NCBI RefSeq assembly: GCF_009189165.1
Contig: NZ_CP045118.1
Coordinates: 310,001-374,000, forward strand
Reading direction: 5' to 3'
Length of the DNA stretch: 64,000 nt
Source of the DNA: Pseudomonas sp. SCB32
Lineage (GTDB): Bacteria; Pseudomonadota; Gammaproteobacteria; Pseudomonadales; Pseudomonadaceae
Numbering within the stretch: position 1 is the stretch's first letter; each line of letters opens with the position of its first letter. The position numbers and the translations under genes were made by a program. This document shows positions 29,394 through 39,005 of this stretch, in pieces. Under the pieces are notes generated by a model that was not told the DNA's origin, made no database searches, and saw nothing but the letters and a program-made list of their open reading frames with translations.

Positions 29394-29423
29394 AAAGCCA
29401 AAGCCAAAGCCAAAGCCAAAGCC
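29394..29423. repeat. Hexanucleotide tandem array (AAAGCC)x5
   Basis: Five exact AAAGCC units end copy 1 of the structured element. The other copy ends in AGAGCC units at the same place. Confidence 0.92.
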
Positions 29424-29440
29424 GCAGAAGTGGGGCTCTT

Positions 29441-29466
29441 CGTAGGAGCGAGCTTGCTCGCGAATC
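29441..29466. repeat. REP-like unit (GAGCTTGCTCG type)
   Basis: CGTAGGAGCGAGCTTGCTCG followed by CGAAT; nearly identical to the unit at 53081. Confidence 0.75.
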
Positions 29467-29489
29467 GCCCAACGCCGGAGCGACGCAAT

Positions 29490-29520
29490 GAAAAAGCCCC
29501 GCTTGAGCGGGGCTTTTTCA
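29490..29520 (-). terminator. Terminator of the quinone oxidoreductase gene
   Basis: GAAAAAGCCCCGC / GCGGGGCTTTTTC around TTGA, near symmetric, just past the minus-strand gene's stop. Confidence 0.85.
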
Positions 29521-29536
29521 TGTCGCCGGCAAGCTA

Positions 29537-30514
29537 TCAGCGAACGGTCACTACCACCTTGCCCACCGCCTTGCGCTGGCCCAGGTGATTGATCGCATCG
29601 GCGGCCTTCTCCAGCGGGTAGGTCTGCGACACCAGCGGCTTGATCTTGCCTTCGGCGAACCACTGGAACAGCTGCTGGAAGTTCGCCGCGTTGTCCTGCG
29701 GCTGGCGCTGGGCGAAGGAGCCCCAGAACACACCGACCAGCGACGCACCCTTGAGCAGGGTGAGGTTGGCCGGCAGCGACGGGATGGTGCCGCTGGCGAA
29801 ACCGACCACCAGCATGCGGCCGTTCCAGGCGATGGAGCGGAAGGCTTCCTCGAACAGGTCGCCGCCCACCGGATCGTAGATCACGTCCACGCCCTGGCCA
29901 CCGGTGATTTCCTTGAGCTTGTCCTTCAGGCTGCCTTCGCTGTAGTTGATCAGCACGTCGGCACCGGCGGCCTTGGCCACTTCCAGCTTGGCCTCGCTGC
30001 TGGCGGCAGCGATCACTTTGGCGCCCATGGCCTTGCCGATTTCCACTGCTGCCAGGCCCACGCCACCGGAGGCGCCGAGCACCAGCAGGGTCTCGCCCGG
30101 CTGCAGGCTGGCTCGCTGCTTGAGTGCGTGCATGGAGGTGCCGTAGGTCATGCCGAAGGCGGCGGCGCTGGCGAAGTCCATGCCGTCGGGAATCGGCATC
30201 ACGTTGTAGCCGGGCACCGCCACTTCTTCGGCGAAGCTGCCCCAGCCGGTCAGCGCCATCACGCGGTCGCCGGGTTTTACATGGCTGACCTTCTCACCGA
30301 CGGCGCCGACCACGCCGGCGGCCTCGCCACCCGGGGAGAACGGGAAGGGCGGCTTGAACTGGTACTTGCCCTCGATGATCAGCGTGTCGGGGAAGTTCAC
30401 CCCGGCGGCATGCACCTGCAGCAGGACTTCGTTCTTCTTCGGCTCGGGGCTGTCGATGTCTTCCAGCACCAGGGTTTCGGCGGGGCCGAAGGCTTTGCAC
30501 AGCACGGCTTTCAT
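29537..30514 (-). CDS. NADPH:quinone oxidoreductase-type MDR protein
   Basis: 325 aa, zinc-free medium-chain reductase. GroES-like N-terminal domain with HAAGVNFPDTLIIEGKY and PGGEAAGVV; Rossmann domain with LVLGASGGVGLAAVEIGKAMGA and NYSEGSLKDKLKEITGG; later YDPVGGDLFEEAFRSI. The catalytic zinc Cys/His set of alcohol dehydrogenases is absent. ATG 30514 has GGAG upstream. Probably reduces quinones or enoyl/acrylyl-type substrates with NADPH. Confidence 0.88.
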   Translation of the reverse strand: MKAVLCKAFGPAETLVLEDIDSPEPKKNEVLLQVHAAGVNFPDTLIIEGKYQFKPPFPFSPGGEAAGVVGAVGEKVSHVKPGDRVMALTGWGSFAEEVAVPGYNVMPIPDGMDFASAAAFGMTYGTSMHALKQRASLQPGETLLVLGASGGVGLAAVEIGKAMGAKVIAAASSEAKLEVAKAAGADVLINYSEGSLKDKLKEITGGQGVDVIYDPVGGDLFEEAFRSIAWNGRMLVVGFASGTIPSLPANLTLLKGASLVGVFWGSFAQRQPQDNAANFQQLFQWFAEGKIKPLVSQTYPLEKAADAINHLGQRKAVGKVVVTVR

Positions 30515-30661
30515 GGGAGCACTCCACGCTAGGTATCGGAGCAGTGTAGGAGGGCGGGGCGGGTGGGCAAATCACCATGGTCCCGGCTTATGCCCCGATA
30601 TAGCTTGGGCTGCGGCGCGAGTCTGGCTATCCTTTGGGCCATCGAATCCGGAGACATCGCC

Positions 30662-31069
30662 TTGAGAGCTTTCCTCGCCCTGTTGCTGGTCCTGTCCTTC
30701 AGTCCCTTCGTGGCCGCTTCGGAAGAGGCCAAGCCGGAAGACGCCAACAAGCCCGCCTTCGTCGACCTCACCCCGGCACTGGTGGGCAACTACGGCAGCG
30801 GTCCGAAGCTGAAGTACTTCAAGGCCGACATCGCGCTGAAAGTGACCGGCAAGGAAGCGTCGGACAAGGTCTCGCACCACGAGCCGCTGATCCGCAACCA
30901 GCTGGTGATGCTGTTCGCCCAGCAGACCGACGACTCCCTCGGCAGCGTCGACGGCAAGGAAAAGCTGCGCCAGGAAGCCCTCAAGCAGGTGCAGGGCGTG
31001 CTGCAGCAGGAAGAGGGCAAGCCGCTGGTCGACGACTTGCTGTTCAACAACCTGATCGTCCAGCCGTAA
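30662..31069 (+). CDS. FliL-like exported/membrane-anchored protein
   Basis: 135 aa. A hydrophobic N-terminal segment (LRAFLALLLVLSFSPFVAA) serves as signal or anchor, followed by a FliL-like domain: YFKADIALKV..DKVSHHEPLIRNQLVMLF..KEKLRQEALKQVQ. FliL stabilises the flagellar stator, but no flagellar gene is near, so this is a stand-alone paralogue of unknown role. The frame opens at 30563, but TTG 30662 was chosen: GGAG sits ~9 bases before it and the hydrophobic segment starts there. Confidence 0.72.
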   Translation: MRAFLALLLVLSFSPFVAASEEAKPEDANKPAFVDLTPALVGNYGSGPKLKYFKADIALKVTGKEASDKVSHHEPLIRNQLVMLFAQQTDDSLGSVDGKEKLRQEALKQVQGVLQQEEGKPLVDDLLFNNLIVQP

Positions 31070-31092
31070 AGGGCCTGCGCATCGGCGATGCT

Positions 31093-31164
31093 GCGTTGAA
31101 AATCAGCGAGGGCTGCTCATATACAGCGAGTAAACTCCGCGCCCTCGCTGATTTTCGCCTTGCC
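31093..31164. repeat. Cruciform element, GCGTTG-stem-loop-stem-CGCCT architecture
   Basis: Exact 16-bp arms at 31098-31113 and 31141-31156 (GAAAATCAGCGAGGGC and complement) around a 27-nt loop holding CTCATATACAGCGAGTAAAC. Flanks GCGTTG and CGCCTTGCC match those of the 16141 and 18912 elements although the arms differ. Confidence 0.75.
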
Positions 31165-31207
31165 TCACCTTCGCTCGGCGCCTTTCCGCTTACCGATTGA
31201 GATTCGT

Positions 31208-31233
31208 AAAGTCCTACATGTAGGACTTTTCGT
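31208..31233 (+). terminator. Perfect palindrome with T run, probable terminator
   Basis: AAAGTCCTAC/GTAGGACTTT meets at the central AT with no spacer and is followed by TCG. It lies ~140 bp after the FliL-like gene. Confidence 0.55.
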
Positions 31234-31331
31234 CGCACGCCTGACCTGCATCAACCGGCATTCGCCGCTGGTCGCCGAACATCCCTACATGATCCGCTCG
31301 AATCGGAGCGCATGGACAAGGGGATACTCGG

Positions 31332-32405
31332 ATGACAGGAAACGCAAAAAGCTGGCGCACCCGCGGACTGGTCGTGGTGGTCGCGGTCGTGCTCGCCGCG
31401 CTGGCCTGGCAGACGTTCAAGCCGACCGGCCTGGGCGAAGGCTTCGCCAGCGGCAATGGTCGCATCGAAGCCACCGAGGTGGACGTGGCCACCAAGCTCC
31501 CGGGGCGGGTGGCGGAAATCCTGGTGGACGAAGGCGACTTCGTGAAGGCCGGCGACGTGGTGGCGAAGATGGACACCCAGGTGCTCCAGGCCCAGCTCGC
31601 CCAGGCCCAGGCCGAGGTGCGCCAGGCGCAGAACGCCAGGCTCACTGCCGAGTCCCTGGTCGCCCAGCGCACCAGCGAGAAGGCCACCGCCGAAGCCGTG
31701 GTCGCCCAGCGCCAGGCCGAACTCACCGCCGCGCAGAAGCGCTTCAGCCGCACCGAACAACTGGTCAAGCGCAACGCCCTGCCGCAACAGCAACTCGACG
31801 ATGACCGCGCGATGATGCAGAGCGCCCAGGCGGCGCTGGCCGCCGCGCGCTCCCAGGTGGTCTCGGCGCAGGCCGGCATAGCTGCCGCACGTTCCCAGGT
31901 GATCGAGGCGCAGTCGGCCATCGAGGCCGCTACCGCGAGCACCGTGCGCCTGCAGGCGGACATCGACGACAGCCTGCTCAAGGCACCGCGCAACGGCCGC
32001 GTGCAGTACCGCGTGGCACAGCCGGGCGAAGTGCTGGCGGCCGGCGGCAAGCTGCTCAACATGGTCGACCTGGCCGACGTCTACATGACCTTCTTCCTGC
32101 CCTCGGGCCAGGCCGGCAAGGTCGAACTGGGCCAGGAAGTACACCTGGTGATCGACGCCGTGCCGCAGTACGTGATTCCGGCCAAGGTGTCCTACGTCGC
32201 CAGTGTCGCGCAGTTCACGCCCAAGACCGTGGAGACCGCCAACGAGCGCGAGAAGCTGATGTTCCGAGTCAAGGCGCGCCTCGATCCGCAGCTGCTTGCG
32301 AAGTACATCACCTACGTGAAGACCGGCGTGCCGGGCATGGCCTACCTGCGCCTCGACCCGCAGGTGCAGTGGCCGGCTGAACTGCAGATCAAGGTCCCGC
32401 AATGA
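31332..32405 (+). CDS. HlyD-family membrane fusion protein, YhiI-like
   Basis: 357 aa. An uncleaved N-terminal membrane anchor (residues ~12-28) is followed by the biotinyl-lipoyl half-motifs [21 protein letters not shown] and [19 protein letters not shown], separated by a long Gln/Ala-rich coiled coil (residues ~85-210). It would bridge the inner-membrane pump to an outer-membrane channel. Its stop overlaps the start of the ATPase gene (ATGA), so the three genes to 36265 form one operon. Confidence 0.9.
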   Translation: MTGNAKSWRTRGLVVVVAVVLAALAWQTFKPTGLGEGFASGNGRIEATEVDVATKLPGRVAEILVDEGDFVKAGDVVAKMDTQVLQAQLAQAQAEVRQAQNARLTAESLVAQRTSEKATAEAVVAQRQAELTAAQKRFSRTEQLVKRNALPQQQLDDDRAMMQSAQAALAAARSQVVSAQAGIAAARSQVIEAQSAIEAATASTVRLQADIDDSLLKAPRNGRVQYRVAQPGEVLAAGGKLLNMVDLADVYMTFFLPSGQAGKVELGQEVHLVIDAVPQYVIPAKVSYVASVAQFTPKTVETANEREKLMFRVKARLDPQLLAKYITYVKTGVPGMAYLRLDPQVQWPAELQIKVPQ

Positions 32406-35137
32406 ACGCCGCCGACTGCGTGGCCCGTCTGGCTGGCGTCTCGCTGCGCTATGGGCAGACCCGCGCAGTGGACGACGTGACCCTGGAAATCCCGGCCAAC
32501 CGCATGGTCGGGCTGATCGGCCCGGACGGCGTTGGCAAGTCCAGCCTGCTGGCGCTGCTGGCCGGCGCGCGGAAGATGCAGGACGGCAAGATCCAGGTGC
32601 TCGGCGGCGACATGCGCGACGCGCGCCACCGTCGCGCCGTGTGCCCGCGCATCGCCTACATGCCGCAGGGCCTGGGCAAGAACCTCTACCCGACGCTCTC
32701 GGTGTTCGAGAACGTCGACTTCTTCGGCCGCCTGTTCGGCCACGACAAGGCTGAGCGCGAGCGGCGCATCGCCGACCTGCTGCACAGCACCGGCCTGGCG
32801 CCCTTCGCCGAGCGCCCGGCGGGCAAGCTCTCCGGCGGCATGAAGCAGAAGCTCGGGCTGTGCTGCGCGCTGATCCACGACCCCGACCTGCTGATCCTCG
32901 ACGAGCCCACCACCGGCGTCGACCCGCTGTCGCGCAACCAGTTCTGGGAGCTGATCGCGCGCATCCGCGCCGGCCGCGAAGGCATGAGCGTGCTGGTGGC
33001 CACCGCCTACATGGAGGAGGCCGAGCGCTTCGACCACCTGGTGGCGATGGACGAGGGCAAGGTGCTCGCCACCGGTACACCCGCCGAGTTGCGCGCGCAC
33101 ACCGGCACGCAGAGTCTCGAAGAGGCCTTCATCGCGCTGCTGCCCGAGAGCAAGCGCGCCGGTCACCACAAGCTGGTCATTCCACCTCGGCCGCAGAATG
33201 ATGGCGCGCCGCAGATCGCCATCGAGGCCGAGGGGCTGACCTGCCGCTTCGGCGATTTCGTCGCGGTGGACCGCGTCAGCTTCCGCATCGAGCGCGGGGA
33301 AATCTTCGGCTTCCTCGGCTCCAACGGCTGCGGCAAGTCCACCACCATGAAGATGCTCACCGGCCTGCTGCCGGCCAGCGAAGGCACCTGTGCGCTGTTT
33401 GGCCAGCCGGTCAACGCCAACGACATGGAGACCCGCCGGCGCGTCGGCTACATGTCCCAGGCCTTCTCGCTGTACGCCGAGCTGACGGTGCTGCAGAACC
33501 TCGAACTGCACGCCAAGCTCTTCCACATTCCGCACGAGCAGATCGAGCCACGCGTGCGGGAGATGCTCGAACGCTTCGATCTGGGCAAGGTCGCGGGCGA
33601 GCTGCCCGACAGCCTGCCGCTGGGTATCCGCCAGCGCCTGTCGCTGGCGGTGGCAGTGATCCACAAGCCGGAAATCCTGATCCTCGACGAGCCCACCTCG
33701 GGCGTCGACCCAGTGGCCCGCGACGGCTTCTGGGAACTGATGGTGGAGCTGTCGCGCAACGACGGCGTGACCATCTTCATCTCCACCCACTTCATGAACG
33801 AGGCCGAGCGCTGCGACCGCATCTCGCTGATGCATGCCGGCAAGGTGCTCGACAGCGATACCCCGCAGGGCCTGATCGACAAGCGCGGCCTGCCGACCCT
33901 GGAAGCCACCTTCATCGCCTACCTGGAAGAGGCCGCCGGCAGGGCGCCGGTGCCGGACGCTGCGCCTAGCCCTGAGAAGCCAGCTGAGCCCGCCCGCTAC
34001 AAGGGCAGTGACCGCTTCAGCTGGCTGCGCCTGTTCAGCTACGCGCGCCGCGAAGCCATGGAGCTGCGCCGCGACCCGATCCGCCTGACCCTGGCGCTGG
34101 TGGGCACCGCGTTGCTGATGTTCATCATCGGCTACGGCATCAACATGGACGTGGAGGACCTCACCTACGCGGTACTTGACCGCGACCAGACCACCACCAG
34201 CCAGGCCTACGCGCTGAACATTTCCGGCTCGCGCTACTTCATCGAGCGCGCGCCGATCCAGAGCCCCGAGGAACTGGAGCGGCGCATGCGCAGCGGCGAG
34301 CTGAGCCTGGCGGTGGAAATCCCGCCGAACTTCGGCCGCGACCTGAAACGCGGCGCCGATCCGGCCATCGGCGTGTGGATCGACGGCGCCATGCCGACCC
34401 GCGCCAACACCGTGCTCGGCTACGTACAGGGCCTGCACGCGAGTTACCTGGCCGATCTCGCCCGGCAGACCGGCAGCCCCGCGGTCAGCGCGGCGGCCAG
34501 CACCGAGGTGCGCTACCGCTACAACCCGGACGTGGAGAGCTTGAAAGCCATGGTGCCGGCGGTGATCCCGCTGCTGCTGATCATGATCCCGGCGATGCTC
34601 ACCGCCCTGGGCGTGGTGCGCGAGAAGGAGCTGGGCTCGATCACCAACCTCTACGTCACCCCGGTCACGCGGCTGGAGTTCCTGCTGGGCAAGCAGCTGC
34701 CCTACATCGGCATGGGCATGGTCAACTTCGTGCTGATGCTGGCCATGGCCGTGCTGCTGTTCCAGGTGCCCCTCAAGGGCAGCTTCCTGGCGCTGCTGGT
34801 CGGCGCCTTCCTCTACGTGGTGACCAGCACCGGGCTCGGCCTGCTGCTCTCGACATTCATGAAGAGCCAGATCGCCGCAGTGTTCGGCACCGCCATCGCC
34901 ACCATGATCCCGGCCATCCAGTTCTCCGGACTGATCCATCCGGTGTCGTCGCTGGAAGGCGCGGCGCAGGTGATCGGCCAGCTCTACCCGACCTCGCACT
35001 TCCTGATCGTCAGTCGCGGGGCCTTCTCCAAGGCGCTGGGTTTTGCCGACCTGTGGGTCTACTACCTGCCGCTGCTGGCGATGGTGGTGGTGCTGACGCT
35101 GCTCAGCGTCGCCTGCCTGAAGAAGCAGGAGGACTGA
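32402..35137 (+). CDS. Fused double-ATPase/permease ABC protein, RbbA/YhiH-like
   Basis: 911 aa: two ABC ATPase domains then a type-2 permease domain. Domain 1 has Walker [10 protein letters not shown] (near residue 42), [10 protein letters not shown] and [13 protein letters not shown]. Domain 2 has GSNGCGKST and [12 protein letters not shown], but its signature is [10 protein letters not shown] rather than LSGG. The permease half (from ~535) has an extracytoplasmic loop and five or so C-terminal membrane segments. E. coli RbbA binds ribosomes, but fused genes beside HlyD and permease genes look like exporters. Substrate unknown. Confidence 0.9.
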   Translation: MNAADCVARLAGVSLRYGQTRAVDDVTLEIPANRMVGLIGPDGVGKSSLLALLAGARKMQDGKIQVLGGDMRDARHRRAVCPRIAYMPQGLGKNLYPTLSVFENVDFFGRLFGHDKAERERRIADLLHSTGLAPFAERPAGKLSGGMKQKLGLCCALIHDPDLLILDEPTTGVDPLSRNQFWELIARIRAGREGMSVLVATAYMEEAERFDHLVAMDEGKVLATGTPAELRAHTGTQSLEEAFIALLPESKRAGHHKLVIPPRPQNDGAPQIAIEAEGLTCRFGDFVAVDRVSFRIERGEIFGFLGSNGCGKSTTMKMLTGLLPASEGTCALFGQPVNANDMETRRRVGYMSQAFSLYAELTVLQNLELHAKLFHIPHEQIEPRVREMLERFDLGKVAGELPDSLPLGIRQRLSLAVAVIHKPEILILDEPTSGVDPVARDGFWELMVELSRNDGVTIFISTHFMNEAERCDRISLMHAGKVLDSDTPQGLIDKRGLPTLEATFIAYLEEAAGRAPVPDAAPSPEKPAEPARYKGSDRFSWLRLFSYARREAMELRRDPIRLTLALVGTALLMFIIGYGINMDVEDLTYAVLDRDQTTTSQAYALNISGSRYFIERAPIQSPEELERRMRSGELSLAVEIPPNFGRDLKRGADPAIGVWIDGAMPTRANTVLGYVQGLHASYLADLARQTGSPAVSAAASTEVRYRYNPDVESLKAMVPAVIPLLLIMIPAMLTALGVVREKELGSITNLYVTPVTRLEFLLGKQLPYIGMGMVNFVLMLAMAVLLFQVPLKGSFLALLVGAFLYVVTSTGLGLLLSTFMKSQIAAVFGTAIATMIPAIQFSGLIHPVSSLEGAAQVIGQLYPTSHFLIVSRGAFSKALGFADLWVYYLPLLAMVVVLTLLSVACLKKQED

Positions 35138-35140
35138 GCG

Positions 35141-36265
35141 ATGAGGAAGCTGGCGAACATCTTCAACCTCGGTATCAAGGAATTCCGCAGCCTGGGGCGC
35201 GACTACGCGATGCTGATCCTGATCGCCTGGGCCTTCACCCTGGGCGTCTACAGCTCGGCCACCGGCGTGCCGGAAACCTTGCACCACGCGCCCATCGCCA
35301 TCGTCGACGAGGACCAGTCGCAGCTCTCCTCGCGCATCGTCAACGCCTTCCAGCCGCCGTATTTCCGTGTCCCGGAAATGATCGACCACGCGCAGATGGA
35401 CCGCGGCATGGACGTCGGCCTGTACACCTTCACCCTGGACATCCCGCCGGACTTCCAGCGCGACGTGCTGGCCGGGCGGCAGCCGGCGATCCAGGTCAAC
35501 GTCGATGCGACGCAGACCGGCCAGGCATTCTCCGGCGCCGGCTACATCCAGAACATCGTCGGCACCGAGGTGCGCGAGTTCGTCAGCCGCTACCGTGCCG
35601 AGGCGACGATGCCAGCGGCGTTGGCAGTGCGCATGGAGTTCAACCCGAACCTGACCCAGGCCTGGTTCGGCGCGGTGATGGAGGTGATCAACCAGATCAC
35701 CATGCTGTCGATCATCCTCACCGGCGCCGCGCTGATCCGCGAGCGCGAGCACGGCACGGTGGAACACCTGCTGGTGATGCCGCTGACCGCCTTCGAGATC
35801 ATGATGGCCAAGGTCTGGTCCATGGGCGCGGTGGTGCTGGTGGCGGCCGCCATCTCGCTGCAGTTGGTGGTGCGTGGCTGGCTCGACGTGCCGATCAGCG
35901 GCTCGGTGGGACTGTTCCTGCTGGGCGCGGCGCTGCACCTGTTCGCCACCACGTCCATGGGCATCTTTCTCGGCACCGTGGCGCGCTCGATGCCGCAACT
36001 GGGGTTGCTGGTGATCCTCACCCTGATGCCGCTGCAGATTCTTTCCGGCGGCACCACGCCGCGCGAGAGCATGCCGGAGCTGGTGCAGAACATCATGCTG
36101 GCGGCGCCGACCACGCACTTCGTCAGCCTGGCCCAGGCGATCCTCTACCGGGGCGCCGACCTGTCCATCGTCTGGCCGCAGCTATTGGCCATAGTCGGGA
36201 TTGGCGCGGCGTTCTTCGCGGGCGCCTTGTGGCGCTTCCGCCGGACTATCGGGCAGATGGCCTGA
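35141..36265 (+). CDS. ABC-2 type permease, YhhJ-like
   Basis: 374 aa, ABC-2 permease with one N-terminal membrane segment, a large periplasmic domain (residues ~45-175, with IVDEDQSQLSSRIV) and about five C-terminal segments including the conserved REREHGTVEHLLVMPL. It starts 3 bp after the RbbA-like gene and completes the HlyD-ATPase-permease exporter. It ends 28 bp from the convergent GGDEF gene. Confidence 0.9.
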   Translation: MRKLANIFNLGIKEFRSLGRDYAMLILIAWAFTLGVYSSATGVPETLHHAPIAIVDEDQSQLSSRIVNAFQPPYFRVPEMIDHAQMDRGMDVGLYTFTLDIPPDFQRDVLAGRQPAIQVNVDATQTGQAFSGAGYIQNIVGTEVREFVSRYRAEATMPAALAVRMEFNPNLTQAWFGAVMEVINQITMLSIILTGAALIREREHGTVEHLLVMPLTAFEIMMAKVWSMGAVVLVAAAISLQLVVRGWLDVPISGSVGLFLLGAALHLFATTSMGIFLGTVARSMPQLGLLVILTLMPLQILSGGTTPRESMPELVQNIMLAAPTTHFVSLAQAILYRGADLSIVWPQLLAIVGIGAAFFAGALWRFRRTIGQMA

Positions 36266-36293
36266 ACGGACTCCCCCTATAACAGCCGCCGAC

Positions 36294-38132
36294 TTATTCC
36301 ACCGGCCACACGGACGTCTGGTTCCGACCCTTGTGCTTGGCCGCGTACAGCGCCTGGTCGGCCTGGGCGACCAACTGGTCCGGCTCGGTATCCTGTCCCG
36401 GCTTGGCGATGGCCACGCCGATGCTGATGGTCAGCCGTCCCAGTTCGGTGGCCGGGTGTGCGATCGCCAGTTCGGCAATCCGCTGGTGTACCCGCGCGGC
36501 TACATGGGTGGCGCCGTCCAGGCCGGTATCGGTGAGGATGATCACGAACTCCTCGCCACCGTAGCGGCAGGCCGCGTCGCCCTCGCGCTGCAGGCAGCTG
36601 CGCAGGGCGCCGGCAACCCGGCGCAGGGCATCGTCGCCGGCCAGGTGGCCGAGGTAGTCGTTGAACAGCTTGAAGTGGTCGACATCGAGCATCAGCAGCG
36701 CCAGCGGCGAGTCGGAGCGGCGCAGGCGGCGCCATTCGCTCTGCAGCTGGCGGTCGAAGTAGCGGCGGTTGAACAGGCCGGTAAGGCCATCCTGCTGCGA
36801 CTGCTTCTGCAGCTGGGCCTCCAGTTGCAGGCGCTCGCCGTTGTCGCGGGCCACGGCGATCAGGTACTCGCGCCCGCCCTGGTGGACCAGTTGGGTGTTG
36901 ATCTCCGCCGCCTGCAGGCTGCCGTCGCGGCGTTGCATCTCGCGCTGGAAGATCATCGCCAGGTTCAGCCGGTCGGCCTGCTGCACCAATTGCAGCCAGG
37001 CGAAGAAGCCGGGAATCAGTCGCTCCGGATCGTCGCGCAGCAGCTGGCGGAAGTCCTCGGCGCTGTAGCCAAGGCTGCTGTAGGTGGCGCGGTTCATGTG
37101 CAGCAGTTCGCGGGTCTGCAGGTCGAAGATGAACAGCGCATCGCGGCTGGAGTCGGTGAGGTCCAGGACCAGCTGCAGGCGCTCGCGGCTGTCGAGCAGG
37201 TGCCCTTCGATTTCCTGGCGTTGTTCGGCTTCCAGGCTGAACAGTCGATTGCTGGCGCTCAGCGCAGCGGCGCGGCGGGCGTTGTCCAGCGCCAGGGCGA
37301 GGGCGGCGACCAGCAGCAGGCTGATGGTCACGGCGGTACTGAACACCACGGCCGGCAGTGGCGTGGAGATCGACTGCACCAGCGTTGCGCCGGGGCTGAG
37401 CTCCAGCTCGAAGCTATGGTTGTTCAGCAGTTGCAGCGGCAGGCGCAGGGTGTCTTCCGCCCGGCTGTCTGGCTGGGCACGAACGTAGAGCGGCTCGCCG
37501 TGCTCCAGCAGGCGTACGCTGAACAGGTGGTTGTCGGCCTGCTCGAGCAGATGGTTCATCAGGTTGCCGACCCGGAAGACGCCTTCCATGAAGCCGTCGA
37601 AACGCAGCGTACCGTCGGCGGCGTGCAGGTAGACCGGTGTGTAGAGCACGAAGCCGCGGCCGCCCTGGAGCAGCTCGATGCTGTCGCTCAGGCGCGGTTT
37701 GCCGGTGTCGCGGGCGGCCATGGCGGTGGCGTAGCCAGGGCTCATCGGTGTCAGCCAGTAGTTCAACGCCTCCTCATTGCCTTGCAGGGGCTCCACCCAG
37801 TGGATACGCATGTCCGCATCGGCCCACTGGATCGACTGGTAGCCGGGGAAGTTGTCGATATAGAAGCGCGCGTTGAGCTCCCACTCCGAGCGCGGGATAC
37901 GCGCGTGGTGGGTCCAGAGCTGCGCCAGCAGGTTCAGGCCCTGCACCTGTTCGTGCAGGTTGGCTTCCAGTTGATGGGCCAGGGCGCGCGCCTGGTAGTT
38001 CAGGCGTTCTCGAACCCGTTGCCGTTCACTGCTGGCCAGCTCATGGCCGAGCCAGGCACTGGCCAGCAACAGGATGCAGAGCAGGCCGCCAAGTCCGAGA
38101 TAGTTGGCTAGAGAGGACTTCAGGCGGTCCAT
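36294..38132 (-). CDS. Diguanylate cyclase with CHASE and PAS sensor domains
   Basis: 612 aa. A membrane segment near residues 10-27, a periplasmic CHASE-like domain (to ~260, with YIDNFPGYQSIQWADADMRI), a second membrane segment (~270-290), a coiled-coil, a PAS domain (~320-440), then GGDEF. The catalytic motif is RYGGEEF, and the inhibitory I-site REGD lies five residues before it, so product inhibition is expected. It would make c-di-GMP in response to a small extracellular ligand. No EAL domain. Confidence 0.92.
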   Translation of the reverse strand: MDRLKSSLANYLGLGGLLCILLLASAWLGHELASSERQRVRERLNYQARALAHQLEANLHEQVQGLNLLAQLWTHHARIPRSEWELNARFYIDNFPGYQSIQWADADMRIHWVEPLQGNEEALNYWLTPMSPGYATAMAARDTGKPRLSDSIELLQGGRGFVLYTPVYLHAADGTLRFDGFMEGVFRVGNLMNHLLEQADNHLFSVRLLEHGEPLYVRAQPDSRAEDTLRLPLQLLNNHSFELELSPGATLVQSISTPLPAVVFSTAVTISLLLVAALALALDNARRAAALSASNRLFSLEAEQRQEIEGHLLDSRERLQLVLDLTDSSRDALFIFDLQTRELLHMNRATYSSLGYSAEDFRQLLRDDPERLIPGFFAWLQLVQQADRLNLAMIFQREMQRRDGSLQAAEINTQLVHQGGREYLIAVARDNGERLQLEAQLQKQSQQDGLTGLFNRRYFDRQLQSEWRRLRRSDSPLALLMLDVDHFKLFNDYLGHLAGDDALRRVAGALRSCLQREGDAACRYGGEEFVIILTDTGLDGATHVAARVHQRIAELAIAHPATELGRLTISIGVAIAKPGQDTEPDQLVAQADQALYAAKHKGRNQTSVWPVE

Positions 38133-38220
38133 GCGGTGAGTTCCGTAAACGTTCCTTACCTAATAGCACAGTGATATCGGTCTTTCACTGTCGGGCCTTT
38201 TCCATTGTCGGCCCCTGGCC

Positions 38221-38679
38221 TCATCGAGCCAGGGTCAGCACGATCTGCCATTGCTCCTCGGTCACCGGCATCACCGACAGACGGCTGCCGCGCTGGACCA
38301 ACGGCATCTCTTCAAGCCCCGCCTGGGCCTTGAGCGCGGCCAGCGGCAGTACCGACCTGAAGGCTTCGACGAAGCCGACGTCGCGGGCGGTCCAGGGATT
38401 CTTGTCGTCGCTGGCCTTGGGGTCGTGATAGTGGCTTTGCGGATCGAGCGCCGTGGGGTCGGGGTAGGCCTCGCCCTCGATCTGCGCAATACCGGCGATA
38501 CCCGGCTCGGGGCAGCTGGAGTGATAGAAGAAGAACAGGTCGCCCGGCTGCATGCTGCGCATGAAGTTGCGCGCCTGGTAATTGCGCACGCCGTCCCAGC
38601 GTGCGGTCTTCAGGCGCTTGAGGTCGTGGATCGAGAGTTCATCGGGCTCGGATTTCATCAGCCAGTAAGCGCGTGCCAT
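38221..38679 (-). CDS. EVE-domain protein
   Basis: 152 aa, a single EVE domain of the PUA-like class: MARAYWLMKSEPDELSIHDL, WDGVRNYQARNFMRSMQPGD and FFYHSSCPEPGIAGIAQI are its signature. EVE domains are thought to bind modified bases in DNA or RNA. GGAG precedes the ATG. Located between the cyclase and the folate-gene block; function in the cell unknown. Confidence 0.92.
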   Translation of the reverse strand: MARAYWLMKSEPDELSIHDLKRLKTARWDGVRNYQARNFMRSMQPGDLFFFYHSSCPEPGIAGIAQIEGEAYPDPTALDPQSHYHDPKASDDKNPWTARDVGFVEAFRSVLPLAALKAQAGLEEMPLVQRGSRLSVMPVTEEQWQIVLTLAR

Positions 38680-39005
38680 CGGCGAGGGGCTCCTTGTCTG
38701 TGGCGGGTGGGCGGAAGCGGGCGCGAGGTCCGTCCGGTGACTAATGGTAGGTGCTTCCCCTGCGACAAGCTGCCGGCTCGCGGAAGACCCGTCGCAGGAA
38801 GAATATGTAGGAAAACGGCATGAACTTTGCCTGAAAGTGCCCGAAGTTTTGGCAGGCGTGCCTCCTCCGACGATCGGTTGGCGTCAGAATTGCGGGAAGC
38901 TTTTCATTGTCGGAGAATGCCGCCGTTTTTAGCTTGGCCCGCCGGACGGACAAAAAACCACCGCCGGCCATCGTGGACAGTTTGCCTGGAAGGGGGAGGC
39001 AATCG
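38680..39005. other. 326-bp gap upstream of the 43-aa peptide gene
   Basis: No ORF with a ribosome-binding site and no repeat was recognised. It must hold the promoters for the EVE gene and probably for the small peptide gene; no convincing -35/-10 pair was found. Confidence 0.5.

Larger units (their letters stand above)
28821..29536. other. 716-bp non-coding stretch made of repeats and terminators
   Basis: In order: long inverted repeat 28845-28936, terminator 28950-28980, REP-like units at 28986 and 29050, the structured element 29121-29423 with its hexanucleotide array, another REP-like unit at 29441, and the terminator of the oxidoreductase gene at 29490-29520. Small ORFs here are by-products of the repeats. 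Confidence 0.75.

Noticed and set aside
29394..29423. Possible CRISPR or VNTR-type defence array
   Set aside because: Units are 6 bp with no spacers, so it is a simple tandem repeat.
32342..36118. 1258-codon open frame on the minus strand under the exporter operon
   Set aside because: High-GC mirror of three well-supported genes; composition is His/Gln/Arg-rich with no domains and no ribosome-binding site.
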